Below are positions 1-14,496 of a stretch of 64,000 bases of DNA, one piece after another. Position 1 is the first letter of the stretch, and each line of letters begins with the position of its first letter. Made by a program: the position numbers and the translations under genes. Under the pieces are notes generated by a model. It saw only the letters and a program-made list of their open reading frames with translations. It did not search any database and was not told the DNA's origin. The stretch comes from Zarea fungicola (lineage: Eukaryota > Ascomycota > Sordariomycetes > Hypocreales > Cordycipitaceae), in NCBI GenBank assembly GCA_900169235.1, contig FWCC01000094.1, positions 1 through 64,000 on the forward strand, in the 5' to 3' direction.

Positions 1-3000
1 GTATGACTAGTTCGGCCGGCTGGACCGTCAGCACCCTCTAGCGAAGCGATGGGGGCGTGGCACAAGTAGTGTCTCTGGACGAAAGCGAGCTAAGAAGCGG
101 AAGGGGATGTCAATACCGCCGGGATGTCAAGAATGCAGTAGTCTCAACCTATCGACGCGGCGCCGCCGCCAGGGCTGCATGACAAGGTACTCATTAGTTA
201 TCAAACTAGGGGTGAGAAATTGCATAGAGTGGGTGTAGGACTGAAGCTATAGCTCTGAGAGAGTTGTAGTGAAGTTAGTTCCTCCATACCAAGACGAAGC
301 AAGGCGTCAGTGTGGGTGGGGGCCAGGGGGTTAGGGGAGGTCGGCGGGAAGCACGGAGAGGGCAGGCGGTAGGGGATGGGGTGAGCATGATGTGCGTGCC
401 GGACCAGAGGATGTAACAGACAACAAGATAACGCCTGTGCAAGATATCATATACCAGTAAGCGCAGCCTGTTCCTATTTTCATATCAAGTTGTTCGAGCA
501 GCCACAAAATGAATCGCAAAACAAGTCGATGCTTTCCGTCCAGCATCGAGAAGTGTGTGGATGACCACTCACTGGGCAGTCCCGTTGCAGAGGGTGGGGA
601 AAGGTGCCGCTGCGTCGGGACCATACTATCAACTGCCCAACAACGCTTTCTAGCTAGGTTGATCCAGCTTGTTGTACTGAGATGATGGGCGAGGCTTTGT
701 TACTGGCCAGTCGTGTCCTCGTGCTATTAACTAGTTAGTTCCAACTTAAAGTATGCTGTGTTGATAAGAACCGGGCTGAGTTGGACCCAAAACTGGGGGT
801 TTGGCCAACCACTGTATGGTAACTTAGTCGAGGCTAGCCTGAAAGAACTCATCACATTTTCCAGTGGAGAAAGGAGATACAACCGGCCGGTAGAGCTTGG
901 AATGGACCCTGAAAGGCATCACAGAACCTGTTCTCATTTCTCAACTTCCACTATTTGAAGCTCCTTTTAATTGGCTAGTATGCAAAAAGAGCTTAATAAT
1001 GTAGGCAAGAACCTTTGCTACTTCTATCCTAACGGCTTGATTTATTTGAATTTCGCCCGCGTGCATTTGAAACTGTGTATTCGTCGTGAATAGAGTGGCA
1101 GCTTGAAGTGGCATCTATCCACTGGGCGATCAGCGAATGGGAAAATTTAGTCGACACATCGAGACAAGAGACATCAAGCCAGCTTTTCAAAGTATGAAGT
1201 CCCAGTTGTGCTCCATCGCTCGTGCAACGCCAAGGGCTCTGTAATTGCCGAACAATCTGGCACCCACCTTGCAGAAGAAGCGGTCCCAAAATGGTGTTAA
1301 ATTGTTACTGAACTAACGTAAGTCAACCAAACGCTGCTTCAAATAGTGAGTGGATGGCGCGCGCGCTAATAAAACGCGAGCTCTTTTATTAGTTTTGGCT
1401 CAGTTCTGGGCCCCAAGCTGTCAAGTGGGCTGTCGCATGTTTGGTGCTTGCAGCTCGGACAACTCGTCTAAAATTCACCAGAGGGTTCCGATTCGGTTTA
1501 AATAGGCATTTTATTGATCACCTTCGTCCGTCAGCCATCGCCACAATAGATCATGTGGCCTCGCCGCTCTGTGGGCGTATGCAGCGGAACCACTGCTGCC
1601 CACTTTCTATCTCTGGTTTTATGGACTACCGGTACGAAGGCGAGCGTTGTCCGCACCGGCAGTCCCCGTTTTTTATCAGTACTCCTGTAGGATTTGTGTT
1701 TCCTTTTTCATGAGACAGTTTTGTGTGGATGTAGCGCCAGTGCAGGGGCAAGCTTGCGTCGCGCTCCCAGCGGCCGGCCAGCGGGCCTATCTTTTAACTG
1801 GCAGTTTGGGAAGATACCCATTTTACCAATGTGGACTTGTCTCGCATCAGGAGTCCATCCTTTAGCAGTATATGTCGTGAAATATAATCGCGAGCCTTTT
1901 GTAGAGTTTGACACACCCTGGTTGCCAATAGTCACTGACCCATTGCCATTGCCATTGAAAATGATCCAGTGGGACGGCAACAATGGTCCCGACATACAGG
2001 TTCGCCACGCCACCTTACCCCTGTCTGTCCCCATGCCTCTGCATGCAGCATACATGCATCCAGGTGCCATCACTCGATTTCCTGGTAGTGACAGCGGGCC
2101 AGGCTTTGCCTCCGGCATCAGTTCCAAGTCAATTTAGATTTAATGGCAGGCTCCGTCGGGCTGGCCTGCGGAGAGGACATACATGCCCCATCATAATGGA
2201 TACGCCGCTAGTATATATATATATTGTTGGTAAACTTAACTATGGCTCATATTACAAGTACAAGTTATCATATTTGCTTTAACATGGACAAAGCTTTAGG
2301 CCCGGGGAAGCATTCCGACGCCGGCATACAGCGTAATGTCAGCCCACTTAAAATTGGTAAATCCCCTTCGTCATTCTCTGCCCTTCAAGAGTTGTATATT
2401 TGGTAACTAGTACAAGCCAAGACCATGCCACCGTTTAGCGAGCCCGATTCTCCAGAAAGCGTGATGAAATCAACATAGACTCCTCTCTGTCGATTGTGTG
2501 GTCAGCACCAACTGACCAGAATCAGTTCTTCTCACCCATATCCTCATCGGGCACAGCCCTCCCGCTGCGCAATCTCGATACGCTGAGCTGAGGCCATCGT
2601 GGTGGGGGTTGTAACATGGCCTGTCCAGATGCCCCCGCTTGTGCGTTCTACCTCGTAACAATGGAAAAGTCCTATTGTCCTCGGGTCGAAGAGACTGGAC
2701 GTGTGGAGCTTGCCTAATAACTGTACATAGTACACACAGATGACCTCTTCTAATTATAACAAATTAGACACTGCCCATTGCTTCTTGGTCGTTTACGTTT
2801 TTTCCAGTAAAGGCCCAGCACTAGCGTTGGTTCAGCGTATTTTGGCTGCCGTGTTCTAGGGATGTCTCAACTGGCGCCGTTCTCTTGCCATGACCACCCA
2901 CCCGGCCTTGTCTACCTTGTAGTTTGTGGAATGGGTGGTCAAATTTCGGCAATATGTTCACCGCAGTCTTGGGTCGTTCCTCCAGAGTTTTGCAGCCTCA

Positions 3001-6000
3001 AGTACAGAGACGCTATAGTGTGTCGCTCTCATGAGGACAGGGCGTAAAACCAGTGCTTAGTAAACCTTGAGCAGCAAGGCTTATACTTCCCGCGGGCACT
3101 GCGCAGCTATAAGAGTGTTTGAGCCAGGTAAGGAAGCGTGTCACTCGCCAAGCATCAAATGTAAATCATAGATCATTGCATATGTGCCACAGAGTCGGTG
3201 ATGATGGCGATGCGAGGTGCAAGCGTGATGACAAGGTGACTGAAAAGCGTATGAATGTCCGCTGCAAAGTGAAACATTTGTTGGAGATGCGGCAGCGCGT
3301 TCGATTGGTGTGCAGTTACTGTGAACAGAGGAAGTTAATGGGCTACTCCCTTGGCACAATAATAAGTTGTGGAGTGGGCATACTCAATGAAGAAGTCGAT
3401 TCTCGTCATCACAAGGTGTTCCACAGTAGCCGCAACAACGACCTGGAATTACCCAGACCTCTTTTCCCGCCAACGCACAAGTAGGACATCGTGTGCCGGG
3501 AATCTATGACAGGTAGGCCGACTAGTTAGCTGCAGGCTCTGGAAGCAGGCGCATACTATCGCATACTGGCGCATAAAGTTTAAACACATGGAATTCACTG
3601 AATTCAACATACCTTTGGTCCTAGCGACACAATTCCTTCTATCTCAATAGCTTCAACCATACCAGGAGCACGGCGCGGCTCAATCTCTACTGGCCACATG
3701 GGGCGCGGCAAGGCTCTGCCTGGGCAGTGGGGTGGAACCATAGCTACCAGAACCGACGACGAGCGAAGCGGATATTTGTAACAGCAAAATTGTGCAAAAC
3801 GAAGAGAACAGTAGAACAGATGCTCGCACCGGATAGTAGGCAGCCAATCTTACCAAGACCAAGTCAAGCGTATTTGAAATCTGCTGAGAAAACATGGGAA
3901 AGTAAGTCGTCAGTTTATGGCTGGTACATGAGTGGGGGCCGTTGCCATTTATGGTTTTGGGAATTTTGACTAAAAGCAAAAAAAAAATTAAGGGCCAAAA
4001 AAAAAGAGATGACGGGCGAGGCAGAAAAAAAAAAGGACGGCTTGGGATTGACACACGGTCTTTTCGGGTCGTTAAGCGTGGTGGGACCCGGACTCCTGGG
4101 TCAGGCTTGACGGGAATGGGTGACCCAAGAGTTGGGGATTGAGTGGACTGTTATGGTATCTGACGATCGGGAACCAAGCGGACGGCCGAGGTCTCGGGGC
4201 GGTTCTGGGAGCGGAGCCGTGTGTCTGGAGCAGACGTGTCACCTCATCAGTGAGACTCGGTGGGATACTTTCGGTAAGGCCAGGATATACTGTGTATTCA
4301 AAACAGTCAAAGACTACAAGGTTGCAATTGCTGTGTACTCAGCGATACAAGATTCCGTGCAACGATGAAGCCGTATATACTGTGTATCTTGTGACGCAAT
4401 ATCTCGATCGGCTGTGGTTGGTGCGACAAAACCCAGCAGGCTGGGATCAGCTATGGTTGCGAAGCAGGTAAAGCTATTCGACAAGTGGAACTACCCAACT
4501 ATGGCTGCTGTACTTGCCTGGGGATTCAGTTCGATACACCCCATGCCGTACATAATTATACATAGAATCCAGCCCAGAAGTCACACAAGTGACATCGCTA
4601 CAGCGGCGTCTGAATGGAAAGTAAGAGGAAACATCAGAGACAGCTAGGGGTTCGAAAGGGGGCGGGAGCAGAGAATGGAAATGGCAGTGACTGCTAATCA
4701 GTACAAGAGTTTGCACAGCCTGAACAACCAGCAGAATTCGTCAGAATATACGGAGTACTGCGATAAAGGATATGTGAATGAGAAGTAGGAAAAAAGAAAC
4801 AAAAATATCCTTGTTAATTTAAGAAGTGGACAAATAAAGCCAAAGACAGCACAACGGCCTGGCCAGTCCACATGTGGATGATAGAGAGTCCAAGTGCAGT
4901 ATGAAGCTTCAAGCTGCAAGCCGCAAAAGCCGCAAAAAACGCCACCACGCAGGAGACTACCCAATACGCACCAGAACACTCCATATTAGCCATGCTTAGC
5001 AGCGCAGCCGAATTGCTTGGCCCCTCAGGCATTGGCTAGCTGGAAACTAACACTAGCTGGGGTTACCTGCCACCCCCCTGTGCAGTGCATGTAAGTGCGG
5101 AAACAAACATCGCGAGTAGAGAGAACGAATAGCTCCAGGGCAAGACATTGTAAACAATGAGTTAGAATCAGCGGGAGGAAATGGGAAGATGAAGTAAAAA
5201 TAACCCCAATACAAGCCTCACAGCTGGATTTTGTATGGGGAGCCTACCAGCACCACAACCTGAATTTCTGTCTGGTTTGAAACCTGATTGTCAAGTACGC
5301 TGTTACTACACGACGGAATAAATGTCGAGAATGGCAGCTACAGGCATTACCAGGCGGCCCATGTGGGTAGCACAACCAGTTCAATGCAGATTTCAAAACT
5401 TGTGTCGATCTTTCTGGTCGTTTCAGCTACCCAAGTAATGCCAGTATTGAAAAAGAAATCTGGCGTGTCTTCTCGTGTTTCTCGCAACTTTGCCCTGAAT
5501 CTACCAACAGGTCGCCCGTCTAGGATCATACCCCAGGACGGCTTGTTGGTGGATGCAAGCCAGTTGTCGACATTGCACACATTTTTGTGGTGCATGGCGC
5601 TGACACCTTTTGGTGGCCGAATATTCACGGGCCTAGGACCAGCTGGACAACACTGAGAGACCAGCACACATTTTTCTTCACTTGCGCGACATTTTGTTAC
5701 CAGTAGTGGCGGGAAGCTTGCTGCTGGTCAATAGTGTGATTCCTTTTTGTGACTGTCAACTGCATCATTATTTTCTTGACGCCAACCGGAGTTGATCGTC
5801 CGACGAGCAGCTTTGCCGGCGAGATGAGAACTCCGATTATCTGCCACAATTGAGGGAAGGGTAAATACGACACACTCAATCCCGCCGCCGAGTCTTACTC
5901 TTTGCTTAATTCTGGCTATTGAATTGGAAAGCACGCTGGAGAGAAGTTGGGATCGTCATCAAAGTAAGCAGGAGAGAGGTAACAACATGCAAAGCTAATT

Positions 6001-9000
6001 AGTGAAAGTATTGGACGCACGAAAAGCGCCACACTTTCCTAATGGTTAAAGGCGGATTTTATGCACGGCAGTTTAGCACGACTTATAAATAAATCCATAT
6101 TATAGAAAGCTTAGAATTGACAATATGAGGAAGGGTACTCTGTATGGGTATTCTTTTCGCCAATGCTAGTGGCACCACCAGCTTCAGCTCAACCAAGTCC
6201 AGAGATGATACCAGTTGGGGGTGTCAGATCACTTCAGCGGGGCGACTTGGGACATCGATTGGGTCAGAAAGCCCCAACCAAATGCTCGGGATTAGAGGGA
6301 ATAGCAAGGGGCCACCACTTTCTTTACTAGCGTGTGTGTTGCTGGACAAGTGTGCCAGGGCCTTGTCTACGCAGGTATGGTGATGTGGTGGTGCTGCAGG
6401 GCAAGGGTCTCATGCAAGCCCCCTGCAAATTTTCAATTCCTGCCTACGTTTGCGGGGTCTAACCGTAATTGGCCGAGTCGTTATGTAACTAGTTTAGTTA
6501 GTCTGAATTTATCTATGTACATACATAAAAAGTATTTATACTTTTGTAGTATCTGGGGTTGCTATTGGACATTCTGCGTTTACAGTGAAGAGGCATATAA
6601 CGATTGCCAGCCAGTCAACTCGCTGCGTTTTAATACTGCTAGCGGCGGTACTTAGCGATACAGTCTAGCCTGCACAATGCCTCAGCCCAGCCGTCTGCGC
6701 TGCCCTACTGCTTCAATCCATAGTCTGACTGTCCGTGTACTCCATTCTCATACGCAATGTGCAATTATTAGGCTTATTATGATGTGCGAATGATACTCTC
6801 TAGCAATCTAGGCCGATCCGTGGGCAGAAGCCCCCGGCAAACAGGGTCTTGCGCCACTTTCGCACCAGAATATGGCCCAGATAAGCAGGCCATCTTCAAC
6901 TTAAAGATACAGACAAAATAAGTTTATGCAGGCCTAAAAGGCCCAAACTCGCTCATTGGAATGCTGACTCCATACATCATTAATAAAACCCAACCAGGAG
7001 GCTAGACATGCAAAGACGGTACGCACCTACAACTAGTAGTACGGCTTATGAACAAGGGTCACTCACATACGGCAACTCCCCGCTGGAGCCTCGTCAATGT
7101 CTCAATACGTACTAATACGTTTGGAACTCCCAAGCTCCTTCCGCCATGGCGTTATCGTGATACACATATCCGCATCAGTGCCAGAGCCAGACCAGGCGAA
7201 TTAAATTTCGAGACAAATTCAAATCGCACAAACTCAACCAATCACATTAACTGTGGCACCTTCCACAAGTTAGGCAACTTTTAATTGTTTAAACTAGTAA
7301 GTTTAGTCCTAAAGTTGCTAGATATATCCCCGACTAGTCTTGTAACTGCGGGAGTATTTTATCCCTGGCATCCATTTGTTACTTACAGTATGACCAAATT
7401 GTATCCCATGATCTCCCTCGTATATTCAATGCGAGCTTGGATTGGCTCACAAGCGTTGGGGACCAGGTTGCCTGTTCCAAGCGAGGCTACCTCACGTTGG
7501 TTATCCTCGCATGATATAAAAACCACATTCTGGGTTCAGGTGCAAAGGTGCTAGCCTCGCCAGTCAATACTTATTCTAAAATTGGTCAACAAAATAGCTC
7601 TCACTCTTTGGTACCATATGCTCTACTGAGTGACTACAGAGCCTTTTCAAATCCGTGCCACTTTACTGCGCAGGTCAGTAACCAGGAATGATTTGTGTAA
7701 CTTCGTTTCAAGCCCAATCAGTTACAGCAAATCATCAGCCACTTCAAATGCAAATTCCCTCACATGCTCACTAGGCTGAGCAGGCCTCAATCACCTAGCC
7801 CCTTCAACGTAAGAGTTGACTTATGCATGTTAGAAGGCAAGGTGCTGCTTGGCAAGTGCAAAGCTAAACATCTTATTCAATCGGTATCATTTCCCAGCCA
7901 GAAAGATATATCGCCTATCTAACGAGATAGCTGTTTTTACGAAGAGTGCCCTCCATAGGATGCTCTCGTAAGAGCACAGCTACGTGCGATATTCCCACTT
8001 CGCAAGCATAAAAACCAGACACTTTCTGAGTTCCGCCGAGCTCTTCACTCTTTAATTATAAACTCTTAGGGTACGTATCCTTGATATGATACTGAAGGCG
8101 CATAATAGTAAGCACACATAGTCGCATCGGCAAGTAAGACACGCGTTTATGCTTCATAGTGCGAATAACAAGGATACATCGCACCACCACAATCTGGTGT
8201 ATATTGGCAGGGCCGGGTAAAGACGTTCAAAACTAATAAAAAATTGAGTGAGCGAGTCGGACTCTTACCGCTCTGTGCTCCCCACCTAAAAACAACGCAT
8301 TTTCCCTTTATGTCTAGAGCATAAAAAACGCGGACTGAAGCAGTTTACGGGCTTTAATCGCCGTGACTGGATATGTCAATCTCAAATCACATATATTTGT
8401 ATCACAGTCCCGTTTTTCTTTATTCATTTATTTATCTTAACCGTCAGAAAATGCACTACATTCATCTTGGCTTTATGGCCTCATGAATTTGAGCGGGCCT
8501 GTAATCTGAGCCTCGGTCATGTCCAATAGTACCGAAACTTGTAGGCTCAGCAGCCGAAAAGAGCACCATTACAAGTGTCTCAGGGTATCTTGTGTTTATC
8601 GTCAACGGATCGTATTTACTCTAAAGAGTTATGTGTGAAAATATTTGAGCCATCATGAGCACCATATTTGAAGATGAATTCTTGGACACATTGCGACACC
8701 TTAACAACAGATATGGCAGCGCATGGGTGCTGGGTCCTAAAACTGGCACAGCGTTTTTATGGAATTATCAATATGTTTTTGGGTTTGGCTGTGTTCAAAT
8801 GGAGATGCTCGACTGCGTTCTACAGGAGAGACTTTTCAATATACAGCGTTTTCTGCGATAAGCCGCCATCTCTGTCAATTTCCGATGGCATCGATGATCA
8901 CTCAGGAAGTTGTCACGATCCTCAGTTGGTCAAAGCTCGAAGTATGAAGTGGTCACTAATGACCAAAGCAAGGAGGCAGCCAACTAAAAGCTTCGTGCTC

Positions 9001-12000
9001 CGCCATGCCATGGATCTTGTGGAACTGGGTCATTGTGGCTGCATAGCCCTTGCTAATTTGATCAAAAGGAAACTCGGCTGACAAGTCCAATTGGCACAGG
9101 TGCTAGCGGCTAACTAATTCGTTTGCCTCCATACCAGTACGCGTGCCCCTCTTCATGGTCGAGGACCACGTAGTCGGGTCCTCGTCAGATCTTTGAGGCG
9201 CAAATGACTTCTAGTTAGTGGCCCACCTTACATACACCTTGTGGATAGTTCTGTGCCTGTGCCGCTCTTGTCTTCACGTCGCTAGCTAATGGTAGTTACT
9301 CTGCACAATTGCGCTCAGAAACAGGCCGATTTCATATTGTGATAGTTGTAGGAAGGGCGGTGAGGAGTGCTAGCCGCACACTGGTTTGCTGCCTTCTCCG
9401 AACCACTTCGGACCGTGCCTAGGCTAGGCCTACAAGCTTGGATTGAGCTAGGGTAGCGCTCCCGCCTTACTGCTTTGAACAGGCGTGGCTGGAAGTTAGT
9501 TACAAGACGAATTCGAATTGCAGATCTGTGTAATGAAGCACTGTAGCGTTGTGGATCAAATCCATTTGCTGTCCCTGTCCACACTGCGTTACACAGATTC
9601 TTCTGTGTAGTTATTATTATCATCATGAATTATCATGGGGGCGTAGAAGCAATGCGACGAGCAACTTCCATCTGCAGGTTTTTAAGCACTGCACCGCTAA
9701 GCCGTCTCCACTCTAGTTAGGTAACTACATATGTACTTAAACGAAGGTGCGCCATCTGTGGCGAAAGTCAATGCGACGCGGGTAGCGAGCATCCCGAGAT
9801 TCATGAAATCAAATTGTTTTCGTAATACATATATCGAGGTGAAGTTGTACACATAATCAAACATATACCAGCTTTTAATCGAAAAGAATTACTGAAACTT
9901 GTCTAGATATAGTAATAGGAGCTGGGTGTTGCTCTTGAATGATCGAGAGAAGGTACAAATTACTTCCCGCCCTATATTTGTTTATTTCTTCCGCTTCCCT
10001 TCTATAGGGGATATGGATGGTACAGCCTCACTTTCGTATATGCTCGGGTCAAGCTTTGGTTTCTTTGTTATCGCTCAAAGAAGGTTTGTAAATTGCATGC
10101 CTGTCACTGAGAAGAAACGTATTTAAATAATTAACGCATCGAGTACGATTACCATGCAAGGTTGATGGGTCAATATATACGTCTACATGAAAGTTGAACC
10201 AAACAGCTATAGTTTAGGCTTTGCAGTTATACGCACACATACAATGCGGAGTTGGTGGGGGACTAGATGGTGAAACAAAGATAGATGCCCCAAGAAGTCA
10301 GGAGTGTGTTCAGAGCTGAAAACACTTCCAGAGCCAAGCGAGACAAGACAGGCTATTCCACCTAACTGCTGGTACTCTCCAGTCAAAACTAGTCAATATT
10401 AAGTAATAGGCGAGCACTAGCCTGCGAGGGGTCTGTGGCCCGTGGACTTTTTGGAAATTACGGTTAAAATTACCGAATCCCATTTCGGTGCATCACCCTT
10501 CAGGATGACAGTCCGCAGGCTGCTTCACAGTCGTCGTGCCGCGTTGTAGTAACGCTGCCTCTTGGCTACACTGAAGAGATATTTTGAACTGTCTGCTTTT
10601 TCTTGCATGTTTTCGTACCGTTGTGCACCCGTTTTTACGTCGGTGGGAGGAATTTATAACGGTAGTATACCCACACAGCTAGAATTCAACTCCGTACAAG
10701 AGGGCTCATTGTCACACTGTACCAGCACGGCGCACCTCATACATAAATAAATGAGGAAAACTGGGACAAAAGAAACAAAGCAGTAAATAGTAGGTTCTCA
10801 GCTTTGCTCGTAGTTCAAGCAAAATATGTACGGAGTAACTACTACCAACAAGGGCAACCGGTGAAGAGCGGCAAATTGGTGCCTGGCATACCGAAGGAAA
10901 GTAGAGACAGGACAAGGTGGATGGGTACATGAAAAGTCAAGTGGAAGAAGAAGTAAGAGAATGGAAAGTGTAGGATCTTTAATGAGAGGAAATGACAGGG
11001 TTAGAGTACGGGGAGGAGTAATAATATGTTTCAAGTCGCTGCGACAAGTTTTCCTACATCTGCCGGGCCAGGAAGAAAATGAGGCTCTGATGGCGTCGAC
11101 ATTCCAACGGCACGGCCCTCGTTCCGAAGCAAAATTTGGGTTTCTTTTGCGAGCTGCCGTGCTTGTGACAGCCGCTTGTGACCCCCCTATCTGTGTACTT
11201 TTTCTTTCGCTTTTCTTTTCCAAGCGGATTTAGAATAGCACGCAGCTGTGCATAGCTTGTAATCCTAATTTTGTTGCAAAGGCATAGAAATCCTAAGCAT
11301 CAAGGAGGAGCTGCCTCGTTCCTTGGTGCTTAGAAAGTGTTTAGTGCTGGTGCTGGCTGGCTGATATGTTTCATGAGGGAATAATGTGGTGTAGCAGTCT
11401 AGAATTGAATTTTCTGTCACTCTGCTAACAGAAGGAAAATTAGATTCCTACATCTAAGTACTTTGGATTGGAAGTACATTCCCACTACAGACGTATAGAA
11501 CCTGAAATGCAAAGCAGTTAAATGATTTTTCGTGGCTACATTGCGGCCACTGGATTGCGTCCCTTTATTAAAATCACACTCAAACTAATACTGTGAGTAC
11601 CAATTATACGCCCTCACATCACAACAATTCACGTACTCTGCACACTCCGTTCAAAGGCCGAAGCATTACTAAATACAGCCGAATATTTTAGCTTCAGTAT
11701 TAAACTTTCGTCCTTTTCCGAAAGTGGTCATGGTCATTGTCAAAGCGGTCAACTGCCTGATAGTCACTTTACAGTTGCTGGGATTCGCTGGCAATCTAGG
11801 GGAAAACGTGCTGGCGGGACGCGATTTAAGAATTGGATTCTCCGTATGTACTAACTAGAACTGAGCGTAATGAGACTTCGCGCATTACAATGGGGCTCAA
11901 GATGTGATGAGCTCTCGGCGATTAAGCCACAAATGCTGAGAATCGTACAAAAGAAAGAGGAAGGACGATGGCCAATGGGTTTCATTTCTCCGCCCAATGC

Positions 12001-12267
12001 CAATAACGCATTGAATTTGCAATCATTGGATTGTGAGACTGTTGGTAGTGGCTGGGAAAATCAAGTTTATTGTTCAAAATTACCGAGACAAGAGTCGAGG
12101 GAGGGCAATAACTGGGCTACGAAGCAGGGCGATCAAGAGGTCCTAGTTTCCCAAACGCACCTCTATCATACAATACAGAAACACTCTGCAGTCTCAAATA
12201 TTAAGTTTATTTGACACAGACAAAATGGTGAGGCAAATCGCCACGTTTCACAACAGCTCGTATTGAC
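1..12267. other. Gene-poor region, no supported gene
   Basis: About 12 kb with only short open frames in all six frames, none with a recognisable domain, a coherent splice model or family-like sequence. Base composition looks mixed rather than strongly AT-rich, so it does not resemble a classic heavily RIP-mutated AT isochore. Homopolymer A runs lie around 3979-4036 and a TA run near 2212-2223. I looked for tRNA B-box-like sequence and for terminal repeats of large elements and saw none I could defend. The longest frames (for example 1694-2137 plus, 8668-9081 plus, 10798-11223 minus, 11870-12214 plus) look like chance. Decayed genes too degraded to read by eye may be present. Confidence 0.6.
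9524..9598. repeat. Short inverted repeat (10-bp arms)
   Basis: The arms ATCTGTGTAA (9524-9533) and TTACACAGAT (9589-9598) are perfect reverse complements separated by 55 bases. No target-site duplication or transposase is visible. It could be the relic of a miniature inverted-repeat element or a chance hairpin. Confidence 0.3.
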
Positions 12268-14496
12268 TTAGTGAAAACTTTTGGCCACTTTTACAAACAA
12301 CCGCCCATCGGGAATTTGGTTGCCTTTCATATCCATTAATCTTATGAACCGATAGCCTGATTGAAGGCGGTCGAGCCGTATACACGCCCACGCCAGCGTC
12401 GGCCAGTTAACCCAACCAGTTACAGCGTCATCGTCGACCTTGATCCTGTATAACATCTATTAATCAAATATGTGCGCAATGTTATGAATTTAAACGTACA
12501 GCAGAAAACTTAGCTCCTCAACAACATTTGGGATATCGTGAAATGTTAAAGTTTCGCCCGTTGGTCCATACACTGGATTGAATGATTTTCGTACCGTCGT
12601 CTTTTTAGCACTCGCAGTGTCCGAAGTTTTGCTCTCGCGGTTGGATCCATGGCTCCTTCCAGTGTGTATTTCAACTCTTGTAACAGAATGTAATGATTTT
12701 CTGTTGTGTTCAATGTCTTCCTCGCTGCCATGTACGGGGATATTCTGCCCCTTGAAGATGGTCAAGGTCAGATTCATCTTGTGTGCAGTGGCTGCATCGT
12801 ACTGGTTCTGACTGAATTTATCGGAGCTTTGATAGCCAGGTGGTTTTAGAACCCAGCCCCTCTCATCCGCAAACATGCCATAGTTCAGCATCATGCCATC
12901 ATCGGGATATTGCCAATTCATTGCGACCATTTGTACTCCCTTGCGCCAAAACTGAACTGGGTCGTGATTTGAGCTGTTTATCCTCGTCACGTTCGGATAG
13001 CTTCGCATGAAGAAGCTTTTGTTGTGTGCGAACATGACATCATGATGCTTGTGGTCGAGCTCGAGAATGCCACTTTCACTGATCGAGAAGATATGGGTAG
13101 GGCGCTTTGCTTGAGGAGTGTCAAAACCTTCGAACCGTTCACTTCGAGTGTACACAGCTAGCGCTCTGAGGCTATCATGGATTGGTACTTTGGAGCTGGG
13201 GTCCGGAGACGGCGGTGCCGACGTCGCTGCATTTGACATCGATTTCCCCTGCTGGGAGTAGTGATGTGGTGATTCATTTTCATGCCCGTACTCGATTTGG
13301 GTTGTCGGTGCAGAGTGGTATTTTCCTGGTTGTGAAATTGTTACCTGAGGTCTCTTAACCTTGACAAGAATCTTTCTTCGAAGCTCGCTAAGTCTTGGAA
13401 CCCGGAAACGAGGATCACAGCCATCATTTGGAGTCTCTACAAGCATATCTTGCCATACTTCCTTCATAATTTTCACCATGACCTCTTGTTGTTCTAGATC
13501 TGCGTGCATCTCAAGACTAATGATGATGGGCAGGTCGTTGTCAACGAAGGCCGAGTCTCGGATTGCCTCGGCAACCTGGCGAAAGCCGCACCGCGCCGTC
13601 AATTTCGGTCCATGTCGTACTACAGGCTCTCCCCTCGGTATAGAACTACGATCTCTGGTTGAGGCGGCTTGGGACGGGTCTAGTCTGTCGCTCTTGTCCG
13701 CTGCGGACTGAAATGCATGAAGACTCGATTTTGGCGAGTCTTCAACAATTGTAGCACTAGTACAGCTTGCACTCCTCGAATGAGTGGCGCTTCCGAAGTA
13801 TTTTCTGGCGGTCTCCCGGATATCGTCAACGGCGGTTGTCAGCGACGTACCTGATGCTTGGCGTAGATGCTGTACAGCGGGGGATTTCGACCTCGATCTT
13901 GGAGTTGCTGGTTCCCCACTCCAGACGTCAATCTCAATACAACGCCCTCCCTTTGAAAGAACATTTCGATATGCCTGCGGGGTACTGCGCGACAAAAGTT
14001 GATGACCATCAAGGTAAGTATTGTGACTACTACTTATGAAGTAGTTTGTTAGAGGTTTTGAGACATCTTTCTCTGGCAATGGTGCAACAGCGTCCCAGGA
14101 GAAGTTGTGAACCCATATCCAGAGAAACTCGCCAAAAGAGTAGTCCCTTTTCTCTAGTTCGACGGTTTTCTCGCGCTGAGTTTGCCGTAGAAACTTCTCA
14201 AATAATCCCTGGGACAGAGCTTCTTGATCGCCTCGCAGTTCGTCGTAAAGGTCGTTGAGTATCCGGCAGAAGTCGTGACCAAAATGAACATCGCCGATTC
14301 GACTGTCGGCGGGGAAGCGGCCACGGAGTGGAGGAGCATTGGGGGAGGCGAAAGCGGTAACTCCTACCATCTTGTGCAAAGCGGCGATTGCCTGGTGATT
14401 GGAGTTTCCGAATATAGACATGGTTCGTACACGGCCTGGCTTGTCGGTTTCGTGAGATCGACGGAATGTGCGACGCGACTGTAGAAGCTGTGTCAA
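12268..14496 (-). CDS. PLC1: Phosphoinositide-specific phospholipase C
   Basis: Predicted to hydrolyse PIP2 to IP3 and diacylglycerol at the plasma membrane. Exon 1 (14496-12496) holds the catalytic X domain. SSHNTY at residues 156-161 gives the first catalytic His, CIEIDVW near 186-192 gives the metal-binding Glu and Asp, VRHGPKLT supplies the second His, and SLEMH a further acidic ligand. The Y domain follows (AMNWQYPD, then the LNYGMF segment), then the start of a C2 domain. The frame stops at 12490 inside the C2 beta-sandwich, and the rest of C2 (RLDRLQSGYRFIRLMD) continues in another frame at 12438-12268. I therefore place an intron at about 12439-12495, giving 723 aa. The donor (GTTTAA) is weak, so the junction is uncertain by a few codons. 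A roughly 110-residue Ser-rich insert splits the X domain. No EF-hand is evident in the N-terminus. Upstream methionines beyond 14496 were not needed. Confidence 0.88.

Noticed and set aside
8655..9081. Two overlapping plus frames as a gene
   Set aside because: No family match, no plausible splice between them, and an isolated position in the desert.
10798..11233. Overlapping 141-aa minus and 90-aa plus frames
   Set aside because: Mutually antisense, no motif, and no intron signals extending either.
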